The notes beneath the pieces were generated by a model. It was not told the DNA's origin and ran no database searches. It saw only the letters and a program-made list of their open reading frames with translations. A stretch of DNA of 64,000 nt from CAYWWY01 sp964462525 (GTDB taxonomy: Bacteria; Thermotogota; Thermotogae; MWEM01), in the NCBI GenBank assembly GCA_964462525.1, contig CAYWWY010000007.1, forward strand, positions 37,137 to 101,136, given 5' to 3'. The first letter of the stretch is position 1. Every line of letters begins with the position of its first letter. Below, piece by piece: positions 33,686 through 41,767 of this stretch. Made by a program: the position numbers and the translations under genes.

Positions 33686-34701
33686 GACACATACTCTCCT
33701 CTTCGGAGCCGTTCTTTATATTCATTCAAAACCAGATCCATTTTTTCAAGTTCATGCAATCGAGCCTTTTCTCCCGCTGAGGTTTTAATAACCTTCCGGA
33801 TTCCTCCGTGGGCCAGAATCACCCTCCTGTTCGCCATTAAAGCCAGTATTGGATCATGCGTGGCAATCAATACAATCTTCCCTCTGTTTTCCAGCAATGA
33901 GATCGCTTTCCTCCGATTGATCCCAGCATTTTCAATTTCATCGATTAAAAGAATCGGGGATGTGCTCAAAAAAACGGTGTCAGCAATCATAAGCGCTCGA
34001 GATTGTCCTCCGCTGAGGGATGTAAGGGGAGTATTGGGAAAAACGGGTTCACCCGTTAAGGAGTTGGTGTATTCGATGATCGCGCGCACTTTTTCTTCAT
34101 ATTCTTCTTTATCCCCTTCATGGACCATCCGACATTGGGCATGCATTGCAAGAAACTCTTCAACCGTACGGTCCATTACAAAATTCATGTTTTGTGTAAG
34201 CTGAGCGACAATTTTGTTGCTAAGAGAAGAGCGCCAGGAATCCAATGGAGGATTCCCATTGACAAAGATTCGCCGACCGGTAGGGGTATCTCCTTGCGCC
34301 AGCCATTCAATATCTGCCAAAAGCCTGCTCTTGCCTGAGCCTGTCGGGCCCAAAATGCTGATTACTTCGCCCTCGGCCAAGGTACACGATAGGGGTTCAG
34401 GGTTCCCGTGTTTATCAGTCCCTCCCTGGATGGTTAGTGTTTCGATTGAAATGGACTGATGGTCGGAGAGATGATTGATTTGCTCCAAAAAAAGCACCAA
34501 TCGTTCCTCAAGATCCCTTTTACTGGTACCAAGATCGTCCAGTTTCGTTGAGTCACTTCGATCTATGTACTCACTGATCGTGAATTCGACCGGTACTTCT
34601 GGCAAACCCATCATGGAAAAAAACTCTGGTAACTGAGGATATCTTTGGATCACCTGCTCAAGTGGTGTGTTTAAAGGCAAATGCTCTAAAGGCACGCTCA
34701 T
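33682..34701 (-). CDS. Soluble ABC ATPase with DUF1858-like N-terminal domain
   Basis: 339 residues. The first ~45 residues (LPLNTPLEQVIQRYPQLPEFFSMMGLPEVP) look like DUF1858, the redox domain of hybrid-cluster-associated proteins, though it has no CxxC. The ATPase follows with Walker A GPTGSGKS (118-125), signature LSGGQS (229-234), Walker B ILLIDE (250-255) and switch THD (281-283). It has no membrane domain and no partner permease in the window. It overlaps its neighbours by 4 bases on both sides (ATGA and GTGA), so GTPase, ATPase and binding-protein fold are made as a unit. What it moves or remodels is unknown. Confidence 0.75.
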   Translation of the reverse strand: MSVPLEHLPLNTPLEQVIQRYPQLPEFFSMMGLPEVPVEFTISEYIDRSDSTKLDDLGTSKRDLEERLVLFLEQINHLSDHQSISIETLTIQGGTDKHGNPEPLSCTLAEGEVISILGPTGSGKSRLLADIEWLAQGDTPTGRRIFVNGNPPLDSWRSSLSNKIVAQLTQNMNFVMDRTVEEFLAMHAQCRMVHEGDKEEYEEKVRAIIEYTNSLTGEPVFPNTPLTSLSGGQSRALMIADTVFLSTSPILLIDEIENAGINRRKAISLLENRGKIVLIATHDPILALMANRRVILAHGGIRKVIKTSAGEKARLHELEKMDLVLNEYKERLRRGEYVS

Positions 34702-35402
34702 GGCTTGCTATCTCCGAAATCCATTTTTCGTATGCTCCCCATTTGGAACTCATCTCCAATTCTGGTTTCTCCCAAACAATAGGAACACAAAGCAGATGGA
34801 ACTGAAAACCGCAAGTTGTATCCTTGAAGGGAGACCAAGTCAATGCTTCTGCTGAACAGTTGAGCGATCGGTTCTACGCCTTGTCCTGTGATTCCTTGGA
34901 CATGAAAGATTTTGCATCTTGGGTTCGCTTGAAGAATCTTGAATGCAAAGACCTCTCGCTCGGCTTGGGAAACAACATCCCCTTTAGTAATGATGACAAT
35001 ATCTGCTGATTTGAGCATTGGTCCTATCTTAAAGGGGGTGTGAACACCCATAAGGTTATCGATCACGCAAACGGCAGTGACTCCCTGAATGTGAGGAGAA
35101 CACCGATTGCATAATCCAGCGCTTTCGCTCACCATCAGATCAAACCCTTGTTGCAATCCCCATCGAATGCATTCTTCAATGTTGCTGACAAAGAAATGAT
35201 CAGGACAAAGGGTACCAGAAAGACCCGTCTTGATCGGAATGCCCTCTTTTTCATACATAAGATGATCTTGAGCAGAGAGACAATCCATTTTCACGGCGCC
35301 GATATTCATTCCGGTTTTCCTTAAAACTCTGGCGGTTTTCAGGATCACGGAAGTCTTCCCCACCGACGGAGGCCCGGATACGGTGACAACCTTCATTTCC
35401 AT
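34698..35402 (-). CDS. HypB/UreG-like GTPase with CxxC motifs
   Basis: 234 residues. Resembles metal-insertion GTPases of the SIMIBI class: P-loop GPPSVGKTS (10-18), ESAG (93-96), CNRC (98-101), base-recognition-like TKGD (138-141) and a second CxxC at 205-208 (CSYC). HypB and UreG use GTP hydrolysis to insert nickel; here the Cys pairs could bind iron or nickel. It lies directly downstream of FeoB and upstream of the soluble ABC ATPase. A chaperone for delivery of the imported metal is an attractive but unproven role. Confidence 0.7.
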   Translation of the reverse strand: MEMKVVTVSGPPSVGKTSVILKTARVLRKTGMNIGAVKMDCLSAQDHLMYEKEGIPIKTGLSGTLCPDHFFVSNIEECIRWGLQQGFDLMVSESAGLCNRCSPHIQGVTAVCVIDNLMGVHTPFKIGPMLKSADIVIITKGDVVSQAEREVFAFKILQANPRCKIFHVQGITGQGVEPIAQLFSRSIDLVSLQGYNLRFSVPSALCSYCLGETRIGDEFQMGSIRKMDFGDSKP

Positions 35403-35456
35403 TCTTTCCTTTCGATTGATATGGTTCCATTTGTACTTTCTTTCGTCACTCGCATA

Positions 35457-37400
35457 CTAAGGTTTAGGGAGCCTTTTTCGCGAAATTGCCGCAAAAATGG
35501 TCAATGTGGCAATACCTGCGTACACAACCAAGAACATCGTTACGCCTGTAAACCCCAATAGAGTGCCCAACGAGAAAACCAAACCGGCAATGAGAAACCC
35601 AATAACAATCGGATAAACGGTAGCAAGGACCGCCCACTTCCACCCAATTTGGGCAGCAATCGTGACGATTGTGGCTAAACAGGGCGGGTATAGAATCATA
35701 AACAAAATCATGGCAGCGCCATGCAAAGGCGTGGCATCAATTCCGTCGTCCATGTCCCGATACAGAACGCCCAAGGTGGCTACAACATTTTCTTTTGCCG
35801 CAAATGCGCTGATCAACCCTACATTGATTCTCCAATCAAAACCTGCCCATTTCGTGATCGGCTCAACCCACTTTCCAACCGATCCAAGAAAACTACCCAT
35901 CAGAATTTCCTCGTTCCGATCGTATCGAATCATCCTTCGTTGAGTCTGGATTTGCCGTATTGCTTGGGACACTTGAAGCGCCTGCGGATCCATCAACCCT
36001 TCGTGGGTCGCAACAAGCGATCTTCCAATCAGATAGAAGACTGATGGTTCGATCATTGTTTTGAGCAACCCGCTTGCCTGGTCCTGAGGCGATAGGGATT
36101 GATAGATATTGTTTGCTTCTTGAATAGATATCCATAACTGATCCCGATTCTGACTGGATAGCCGAATCGTTCCCCCATTAGCGATGAGGTAAAACGAAGG
36201 ATTTTCTCGAAAGAAATCTTGGTGAACGGGGGACAAAAAATCGAGTGTTCGGTCTTGGATTGATGATCGATGCCGGTTGACATATGAAAGGTAAGAGGCA
36301 ATTTGATCCGGAGTACGGATCAACAACAGATAAGGATTATCCAATCCTGCTGCTTGATAGAAATCGTTCAATGCTTCAGTTACGCGAGAATCGATCATCA
36401 TTTCTTCTGAAGTCCCCAAGGCTGGATAATTCAGAAGAAAGAAAAGAACAGCCATCACCACTGCAACAATCGTCACTACTTTTTTTATAAACCCCCACGT
36501 GCGTTCGATGACACGAGTCATGACATTTTTCACCGAAGGGATATGATAGGGGGGTAATTCCATGATGAATGGAGCGCGTTCTACCTTTCTCAATATGGTT
36601 TTGGAAAGCATACTGCTAATGCTCAGCCCGAGAAAGATGGTTATGGTTGAGATAAGAAACATCATCAGGCCCATCGAACCAGGAAAAAACAACCCGACCA
36701 TCAAAGTGAAAAATGGGATCTTAGCCATGCAATTCATTAGAGGTATGATCAGGATCGTTGCCAATCTTGCGTGCTTGTCTTTAATCGTCCGGGTGGCCAT
36801 TACTCCGGGAACTGCGCACCCTCCAATATAAAGGCCTGAGAGGATCAAAGGCAAAGCTGATTGGCCATGAAGACCAAACGGACGAAAGACCCGATCCAAA
36901 ATAAAAGCCACACGAGCCATATACCCCGAGTCTTCCATTACTGCGATAATCAGGAATAAGATCACAAAGATCGGAATATAGACCAAAACAGAAAATACTC
37001 CCTGAAACACCCAAGAAAAAAAGGAAGTAATCACCGGATCCTGAATAAACCCTTCTGCAGGAAGAAAAGATAAAAAACCCGTTTGCACTTGACTCATCAA
37101 AGGGGTTAACAAGCCAGAAAGCCGATATCCCTGAACGATCGCCAATTCGTACACCAGGAACAGGGTGAACAGAAGGAAGATTGGGCCTGCGATTCGATTG
37201 CATAGAACCGCGTCCAAACGATCAGTAATCGTCCTTTGACCAGGCTTAATCTCCCGCACGCATCGATCAACGATCAATTGCGCTTGATGGTATCGCGCTT
37301 GGGCGATTGTCAGTTGTGAATCTTGGATGTCCATTTCCGAATTCTTTCGGATATCCTCCACGATTTTTGAGGGGTGAGGAGAAAGATTATCTTTGGGCAT
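35457..37400 (-). CDS. feoB: FeoB, membrane-domain half (ferrous iron transporter)
   Basis: 647 residues comprising the C-terminal part of FeoB: a helical linker (1-~75, ARYHQAQLIVD), then the two Gate motifs and about eight membrane spans, including VLVYIPIFVILFLIIAVMEDSGYMARVAFILDR and FGLHGQSALPLILSGLYIGGCAVPGVMATRTI (Gate/core signature), and a second copy with KENVVATLGVLY. No G domain is present; that is in the overlapping upstream gene. ATG 37400 has AGGAGG directly upstream inside that gene, so this is a deliberate separate start. With FeoA and the G domain it imports ferrous iron across the inner membrane. Confidence 0.88.
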   Translation of the reverse strand: MPKDNLSPHPSKIVEDIRKNSEMDIQDSQLTIAQARYHQAQLIVDRCVREIKPGQRTITDRLDAVLCNRIAGPIFLLFTLFLVYELAIVQGYRLSGLLTPLMSQVQTGFLSFLPAEGFIQDPVITSFFSWVFQGVFSVLVYIPIFVILFLIIAVMEDSGYMARVAFILDRVFRPFGLHGQSALPLILSGLYIGGCAVPGVMATRTIKDKHARLATILIIPLMNCMAKIPFFTLMVGLFFPGSMGLMMFLISTITIFLGLSISSMLSKTILRKVERAPFIMELPPYHIPSVKNVMTRVIERTWGFIKKVVTIVAVVMAVLFFLLNYPALGTSEEMMIDSRVTEALNDFYQAAGLDNPYLLLIRTPDQIASYLSYVNRHRSSIQDRTLDFLSPVHQDFFRENPSFYLIANGGTIRLSSQNRDQLWISIQEANNIYQSLSPQDQASGLLKTMIEPSVFYLIGRSLVATHEGLMDPQALQVSQAIRQIQTQRRMIRYDRNEEILMGSFLGSVGKWVEPITKWAGFDWRINVGLISAFAAKENVVATLGVLYRDMDDGIDATPLHGAAMILFMILYPPCLATIVTIAAQIGWKWAVLATVYPIVIGFLIAGLVFSLGTLLGFTGVTMFLVVYAGIATLTIFAAISRKRLPKP

Positions 37401-38169
37401 GTATCCTCCTCTTCTGTTGAGAACTATGGATGAATCTATCGAGATCCGGATCATCTTCCCATATCTTGATCGCCATCCAACGAAGAGGGATAGAAGGAGA
37501 GATATCGACTGTCGCAAGTTCTTCTGTCGTTTTCTGAATGACTGGTTCCAAAATCGGGCCATAATCCAAAGAAAAACCTGGTTTTTTCGTTGGTTTTGCG
37601 CAGGAATCTATCATGGTCCGTTTCAATTCTTGGAGTCCTTTGCCGCGGTTAGCAACCGTCGCGATGATTTTTATACCGAGCTCTATGGAGAGCTTCTCAA
37701 CATCTACTTCCATTCCGCGTGCGCGCGCTACATCCGTCATCGTCAAAGCCATCAGTATCGGTCTTTCCAGCTCAAGCAGTTGAAAGGTCAGATATAGGCT
37801 GCGAATCAGATTCGATGCGTCAGCAACTTGAACGATCAGATCGATCGGTTGTTTGAGTAGGAAATCTACGGCTACCTTTTCTTCCAACGAATAGGACGTC
37901 AAACTATAGGTGCCAGGAAGATCCACAATGGTCAGAGGAACGCCAGATACCATGGCAATTCCGCTCCGTTTCTCCACGGTAGCTCCCGGATAGTTCGCAA
38001 CGAACTGACGAACCCCTGTCAGAGCATTGAAGAGGGTGGATTTCCCTACATTGGGTTGCCCAGCAAACGCAACGGTGTACGAATCTGCTATCGATTGATT
38101 TTCCGTTGGTTCCTCTTCAGTAGGCAAACATGATATAGAGCCAGGGCACCCTGAGCATGGATTATTCAT
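37387..38169 (-). CDS. feoB: FeoB, GTPase-domain half (split FeoB)
   Basis: 260 residues, the N-terminal G domain and GDI of FeoB as a separate gene. G1 is GQPNVGKST (37-45), G2 includes T64 in PGATVEK, G3 is DLPGTYSL (83-90). G4 reads TMTD (143-146) where NMxD is expected, and G5 reads TVAN (171-174) rather than a TSA-type sequence, so base recognition may be altered. The first 15 residues hold three Cys (CSGCPGSISC), as in some FeoB with a metal-sensing N-terminus. The gene overlaps the membrane half by 14 bases in another frame and the FeoA gene by 4 bases. Confidence 0.9.
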   Translation of the reverse strand: MNNPCSGCPGSISCLPTEEEPTENQSIADSYTVAFAGQPNVGKSTLFNALTGVRQFVANYPGATVEKRSGIAMVSGVPLTIVDLPGTYSLTSYSLEEKVAVDFLLKQPIDLIVQVADASNLIRSLYLTFQLLELERPILMALTMTDVARARGMEVDVEKLSIELGIKIIATVANRGKGLQELKRTMIDSCAKPTKKPGFSLDYGPILEPVIQKTTEELATVDISPSIPLRWMAIKIWEDDPDLDRFIHSSQQKRRIHAQR

Positions 38170-38393
38170 TCAATCACCTCAACCATGATCTTCTTTGCTT
38201 CTTCATGCCGCAAACTGACAAGTGTCTGGTGGAGAACCACTTCAATGGGATCAGCAAGAGGGGCATTCCGAACGATTTCCACATGAGCCCCCGGAATGAA
38301 ACCAAAATCAAGAAGCCGCTTTCCTGCCATACCGGACGGATCGATCGATACGATGCGGCACCGCATACCGGGTTTTACTTTCTCAAGCTCCAT
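38166..38393 (-). CDS. feoA: FeoA, second copy
   Basis: 75 residues of the SH3-like FeoA fold: ELEKVKPGMRCRIVSID, GKRLLDFGFIPGAHVEIVRNAPLADPIEV (the typical R-L-x-D-x-G-x-x-P-G-x-x-V motif). FeoA is a small cytoplasmic regulator that binds FeoB. ATG 38393 follows GGGGGAGGACAAG and overlaps the first FeoA gene by 19 bases; the stop overlaps the FeoB G-domain start as ATGA. The operon therefore has two FeoA proteins for one split FeoB. Confidence 0.92.
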   Translation of the reverse strand: MELEKVKPGMRCRIVSIDPSGMAGKRLLDFGFIPGAHVEIVRNAPLADPIEVVLHQTLVSLRHEEAKKIMVEVIE

Positions 38394-38689
38394 CTTGTCC
38401 TCCCCCTTTTCCCCATGTTCTTTCCATGCCGATTGTGAAATCGATGATGTCCTTCTTGGTTGATCTCTTCAACAAAGACTTCGGAAGCCAAATTTTTCTC
38501 CAGCACCAAACGACTATGATCCACAGCGATCAAATATGGGGCATTCCCTTTTCCCGCGATCAAGACTTCCGCGATTGCGCCAAATGATAGCCCCATATCC
38601 AAAAGCCTCCGTTTGGTCTCCCCAGATCCGGAATGGGTGATAATCCGAACTCTTGTCCTGTCCTTTTCTATTTGATTCAAAGACACCAT
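38375..38689 (-). CDS. feoA: FeoA, first copy, with His/Arg-rich tail
   Basis: 104 residues. The FeoA core covers residues ~1-75 (RVRIITHSGSGETKRRLLDMGLSFGAIAEVLIAGKGNAPYLIAVDHSRLVLEK). An extra 25-residue C-terminal tail (HHRFHNRHGKNMGKRGRTRW) is rich in His, Arg and Asn and could bind metal. GGAGGGATTGTAG precedes ATG 38689. Duplicate FeoA genes are common; the tail is not a usual feature and may be specific to this group. Confidence 0.88.
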   Translation of the reverse strand: MVSLNQIEKDRTRVRIITHSGSGETKRRLLDMGLSFGAIAEVLIAGKGNAPYLIAVDHSRLVLEKNLASEVFVEEINQEGHHRFHNRHGKNMGKRGRTRWSLRK

Positions 38690-38868
38690 CTACAATCCCT
38701 CCATTGCATTCAATCGACTATGTTGTGAAAACTAGCTGAGAAGAACCTGCTTTCGCCCAACCGTTTGTTGCTTCATACATCGATGATCGGATCCCCTGCT
38801 TCGAGCTTACCATGATCGGCCCTCTGGGAAAGGGTTTCCATTGCCAGTTCCATATCCATTGATTCCGT

Positions 38869-39462
38869 TCAGTGACAACCGGACTTTCCGTTTGATCCTT
38901 TTCGAAAAGCAAGTATTAATAAAGAAATGGCAATCAACAAAAGAAGAAACGCGATTGCGATTAACCATCCTTGAATGCGAATCAGTTCTTCTTTGATCGC
39001 TCCTTGATCGTGGGCATACAAGGTTTGGTTGGTCAACCATGAGGGGATTGCTATGGGCGCGCCTTGATCCGAAATGGGGTCTTGAACACTTTGATCCAAG
39101 CCTGCAGAGGCAAGATCCATAACAACCTTTTCATCTTCTGGATCGGGACCACGGAGTACAGGGCCGGGTCTACGAATGGTATGACCAGGGCCTCCATCAA
39201 AGACAACGTCATATTGTCCCACCTCAGGTATTTCTACTGTAATGGACCCAAATCGGTCAAAAACACCTTCCCATAAGGTGTTCCCTTCCGAGTCTTCCAG
39301 TCTGCAAGTCATCCCTGCAGCAGATGATCCATCCGAAAACCCCGCTTCAACATAGATCGTCCCGTCTTGGTTATCATCGATAAACATGAGTGGCGTATGG
39401 GCCAAAAGCATTGCCGATAGCATTGCCAAGACACCAACGAAAATATAGCTCTTGATTCTCAT
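38869..39462 (-). CDS. NikL-like exported protein with C-terminal membrane anchor
   Basis: 197 residues. Signal peptide (MRIKSYIFVGVLAMLSAMLLAH), an Ig/carboxypeptidase-regulatory-like domain (IYVEAGFSDGSSAAGMTCRLEDSEGNTLWEGVFDRFGSITVEIPEVGQYDVVFDGGPGH) and a C-terminal membrane span (~165-188). The F-S-D-G ... G-P-G-H pattern matches NikL-type auxiliary components of nickel/cobalt importers, so metal capture outside the membrane is likely; its presence in the ferrous iron operon points to iron. ATG 39462 follows AAAGGG. It is the first gene after the Fur-box promoter at 39578-39633. A gap of 179 bases then leads to FeoA. Confidence 0.65.
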   Translation of the reverse strand: MRIKSYIFVGVLAMLSAMLLAHTPLMFIDDNQDGTIYVEAGFSDGSSAAGMTCRLEDSEGNTLWEGVFDRFGSITVEIPEVGQYDVVFDGGPGHTIRRPGPVLRGPDPEDEKVVMDLASAGLDQSVQDPISDQGAPIAIPSWLTNQTLYAHDQGAIKEELIRIQGWLIAIAFLLLLIAISLLILAFRKGSNGKSGCH

Positions 39463-39577
39463 ACAACCCTTTCCCCCTTTATCTACTCCTTTAAAATTGT
39501 TCATTTCCCGAAATCTTCTTTTCGTGACGAGGAATCCTACTGCATTCTCTCTATCCTCGTTGAGAAACAAAGTCTAT

Positions 39578-39592
39578 TGAGAATGTTTCTCA
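39578..39592 (-). promoter_or_regulatory. Fur-family operator of the feo operon
   Basis: TGAGAAT-G-TTTCTCA is a near-perfect 7-1-7 inverted repeat, six of seven pairs matching. It lies 12-26 bases downstream of the -10 (39605-39610), where a bound repressor would block transcription. The same word, as a perfect palindrome, lies at 54916-54930. Confidence 0.75.
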
Positions 39593-39604
39593 TTTTCCGT
39601 CAAG

Positions 39605-39633
39605 ATTATACCGGAATTTCCTTCGAAAGTCAA
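39605..39633 (-). promoter_or_regulatory. Promoter of the feo operon
   Basis: Minus-strand TTGACT (39633-39628) and TATAAT (39610-39605) are separated by 17 bases. The transcript would begin near 39598, about 136 bases upstream of the NikL-like start, with the operator at its 5' end. Confidence 0.82.
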
Positions 39634-39735
39634 GTATACGAATTGCCTCATAAAAAAAGTACTCGACAAGGGGTGAATCCCTCAATCCTTTCCCTGCAAG
39701 AAATCTTCAAATGGGTATTACGCCATTTTTCATTG

Positions 39736-40947
39736 TCAGCAGCCATGTCCAGCAATTTCAATCATCTCCTCGATTCTCGCATCAAGTTCATCACCAAGGC
39801 CTTTGATGTCCGCTCCCAAAAACCCTCGTATAAGCATGGAGACAGCTTCGTGCTCTTCCATTCCTCGCGACATAAGGTATTCAACCTGGTCAGGCGAGAT
39901 CTTTCCAATACTGGCTTCATGACTCATTCGCGCATCGGCGTGTCGGGAGCATAATCCCGGAACAGATTCGATGATCCCTTTTCCCCCAGAATCAAGAAGC
40001 ATTCCCGCGCAATCCACGTGCGCTTTGCAGGGCGCTGCGCCGATCAATAGTCCTCCTTGATGCATGATCCCTCCAGTACACACACCGCGATGTGATAGTT
40101 CGGCGCTCGTATTCTCCGCATTGAGATAAACGGTACCGTCTGTTTCAATCTTTGATCCTGGAATTGCTATAATAGCAGTTGTATACTTGGCGGATGCTCC
40201 TTTTCCATTCAACCAAGTTTGAGGATTACTGACAATATGTTCTGCTGGACTGAAAGAAATATAATTGCTTTCAAACTGCCCTCCCCCCTCCACAATTGTA
40301 CCGGAGTGAGGATAGACCCTCATTTCTCCCGACCAAGTATGAACCATGGTACTGACAAGTCGCGCATTCTTGCCAATATAGTGTTCTTCAAGTGCTAAAT
40401 GGAGCCCGTTGATGACCCGCGGGTGGTTCAAGCAGCCGCTAATCAATTTCAGCTCTGACCCCTCTTCCAATACGACAATATTATGAACGATTTGCGATAT
40501 ATGGTTTTTTGTCATATACATAGCCGCTTGGCAAGGCATTTCAACCTTTGCGCCCTGATGCACACGGATAAAAAAACCCAAAGGATTTTTCTCATTGGCG
40601 CAATTTGCAACAATATCGTTAAGGTCCGATGGTATTGCATTAAAAAAATACCGTTCACGAAACCAAGAGTACCGGATCAAAGCATCGGAAATGGGAAGCA
40701 TCTCAAAACCATCCAACTCGTATAACGGACAGATGAGTTGATGATCGCATACCACAATGGTTGCAGCCCGCTTTTCGCTTCCTAATAGAATTCCCGATGC
40801 CGCTAGGGCCGCAATCTCAGATTTTTTAAACCGTTCGTTATCGATTCTTTTGATATGATCATCCTTCTGAGTGACAGAATCCTGCGCGAAATCACGAACA
40901 CGGGAGCGGTTTTCGTTTGCTTTATTTTTTTCCTCCACAAATCTCAT
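39736..40947 (-). CDS. SufB/SufD-family Fe-S cluster assembly protein
   Basis: 403 residues of the SufBD fold: a parallel beta-helix of short repeats in the middle (EGSELKLISGC, ARLVSTMVHTWSGEMRVYPHSGTIVEGGGQFESNYI) and the C-terminal RGVCTGGIMHQGG...SHEASIGKISPDQVEYLMSRGMEEHEAVSMLIRGFLG. The shared motif (SHEASIGKI...YLMSRG) is the SufB/D signature. Only one SufBD protein accompanies SufC, as in the minimal two-gene SUF (SufBC) systems of anaerobes. The start ATG 40947 overlaps the sufC stop as ATGA. Confidence 0.85.
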   Translation of the reverse strand: MRFVEEKNKANENRSRVRDFAQDSVTQKDDHIKRIDNERFKKSEIAALAASGILLGSEKRAATIVVCDHQLICPLYELDGFEMLPISDALIRYSWFRERYFFNAIPSDLNDIVANCANEKNPLGFFIRVHQGAKVEMPCQAAMYMTKNHISQIVHNIVVLEEGSELKLISGCLNHPRVINGLHLALEEHYIGKNARLVSTMVHTWSGEMRVYPHSGTIVEGGGQFESNYISFSPAEHIVSNPQTWLNGKGASAKYTTAIIAIPGSKIETDGTVYLNAENTSAELSHRGVCTGGIMHQGGLLIGAAPCKAHVDCAGMLLDSGGKGIIESVPGLCSRHADARMSHEASIGKISPDQVEYLMSRGMEEHEAVSMLIRGFLGADIKGLGDELDARIEEMIEIAGHGC

Positions 40948-41699
40948 ACTCCTTCTCTCGTTTCCATACAACGAATGCAAGCTTCGTATCCAGAGGCGGC
41001 AAGGATATCCAGAATTATAGTCGGATTTCCTGAACAACCAATAACACCTTTATGCATAATATGCGCTTTGTCAACGGGAAGGTGTTTGAGAATATTGCAA
41101 CTATGTGTGATGATTAATCCCGTTTTTTGTTGAGCGGGGCATCTTTCATCCATTGAAAATAGCCGATGGATCAACCCACCCACAATAGAAAGCGCCTCGA
41201 CGTCTAACCCGGAGTCAGGTTCGTCCATCATGGAGAATATAGGGGAAGTTACAAGCAACTGCAGCAATTCAGATCTTTTGATTTCCCCACCCGAAAGTCC
41301 TTCGTGAATGTTTCGGTCCAGAAAACACTGCATTTGAGCCTCTCTTGCAAGTTCCATAATGTTGAAAGATAACTTTGAGCGCTTGTTTGCATGTTCCAAC
41401 ACATTCCTCAATGTAACGCCTTGAATGGTGGGAGGCCGTTGTTGCGAGATCCCGATCCCGAGTTTCGCGCGTTGAGTGATGCTAAGATCTGAAATATCTT
41501 GCCCTTTGAACCGAATTCGACCCCGTGTAATATCGTACCCTGAAAATCCCATGATTGTCATCATAAGGGAAGTCTTCCCGCTTCCATTTTGCCCCAGAAG
41601 AGCATGCACCTCCCCTTCGGGAATAATCAGATTAACATTGCGTAACAGCTCTTTCCCATCTGCTTCAACAAAAAGGTCTTCAATTTCTAGTAGGTTCAT
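40944..41699 (-). CDS. sufC: SufC, Fe-S assembly ABC ATPase
   Basis: 251 residues. Walker A GQNGSGKTS, signature LSGGEIKR, Walker B IFSMMDEPDSGLD, switch ITHS. The SufC-specific motif GIGISQQRPPTIQGVTLRNVL is present. SufC and SufB(D) build Fe-S clusters in the cytoplasm, so the gene belongs to iron use. ATG 41699 is favoured over 41726, because AAAAGGC precedes it and the earlier segment has no homology. It follows the ABC half-transporter run after a 68-base gap. Confidence 0.88.
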   Translation of the reverse strand: MNLLEIEDLFVEADGKELLRNVNLIIPEGEVHALLGQNGSGKTSLMMTIMGFSGYDITRGRIRFKGQDISDLSITQRAKLGIGISQQRPPTIQGVTLRNVLEHANKRSKLSFNIMELAREAQMQCFLDRNIHEGLSGGEIKRSELLQLLVTSPIFSMMDEPDSGLDVEALSIVGGLIHRLFSMDERCPAQQKTGLIITHSCNILKHLPVDKAHIMHKGVIGCSGNPTIILDILAASGYEACIRCMETREGV

Positions 41700-41767
41700 G
41701 CCTTTTATGATCCTCCTGAAAATCAATGGATTTTTTCTTTGGATTATGTCAACCCTTTTTCCATATC

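Noticed and set aside
37387..37400. Frameshift error as the cause of split feoB
   Set aside because: The second gene has its own AGGAGG at the right distance, and the split falls in a linker; kept as a testable alternative.
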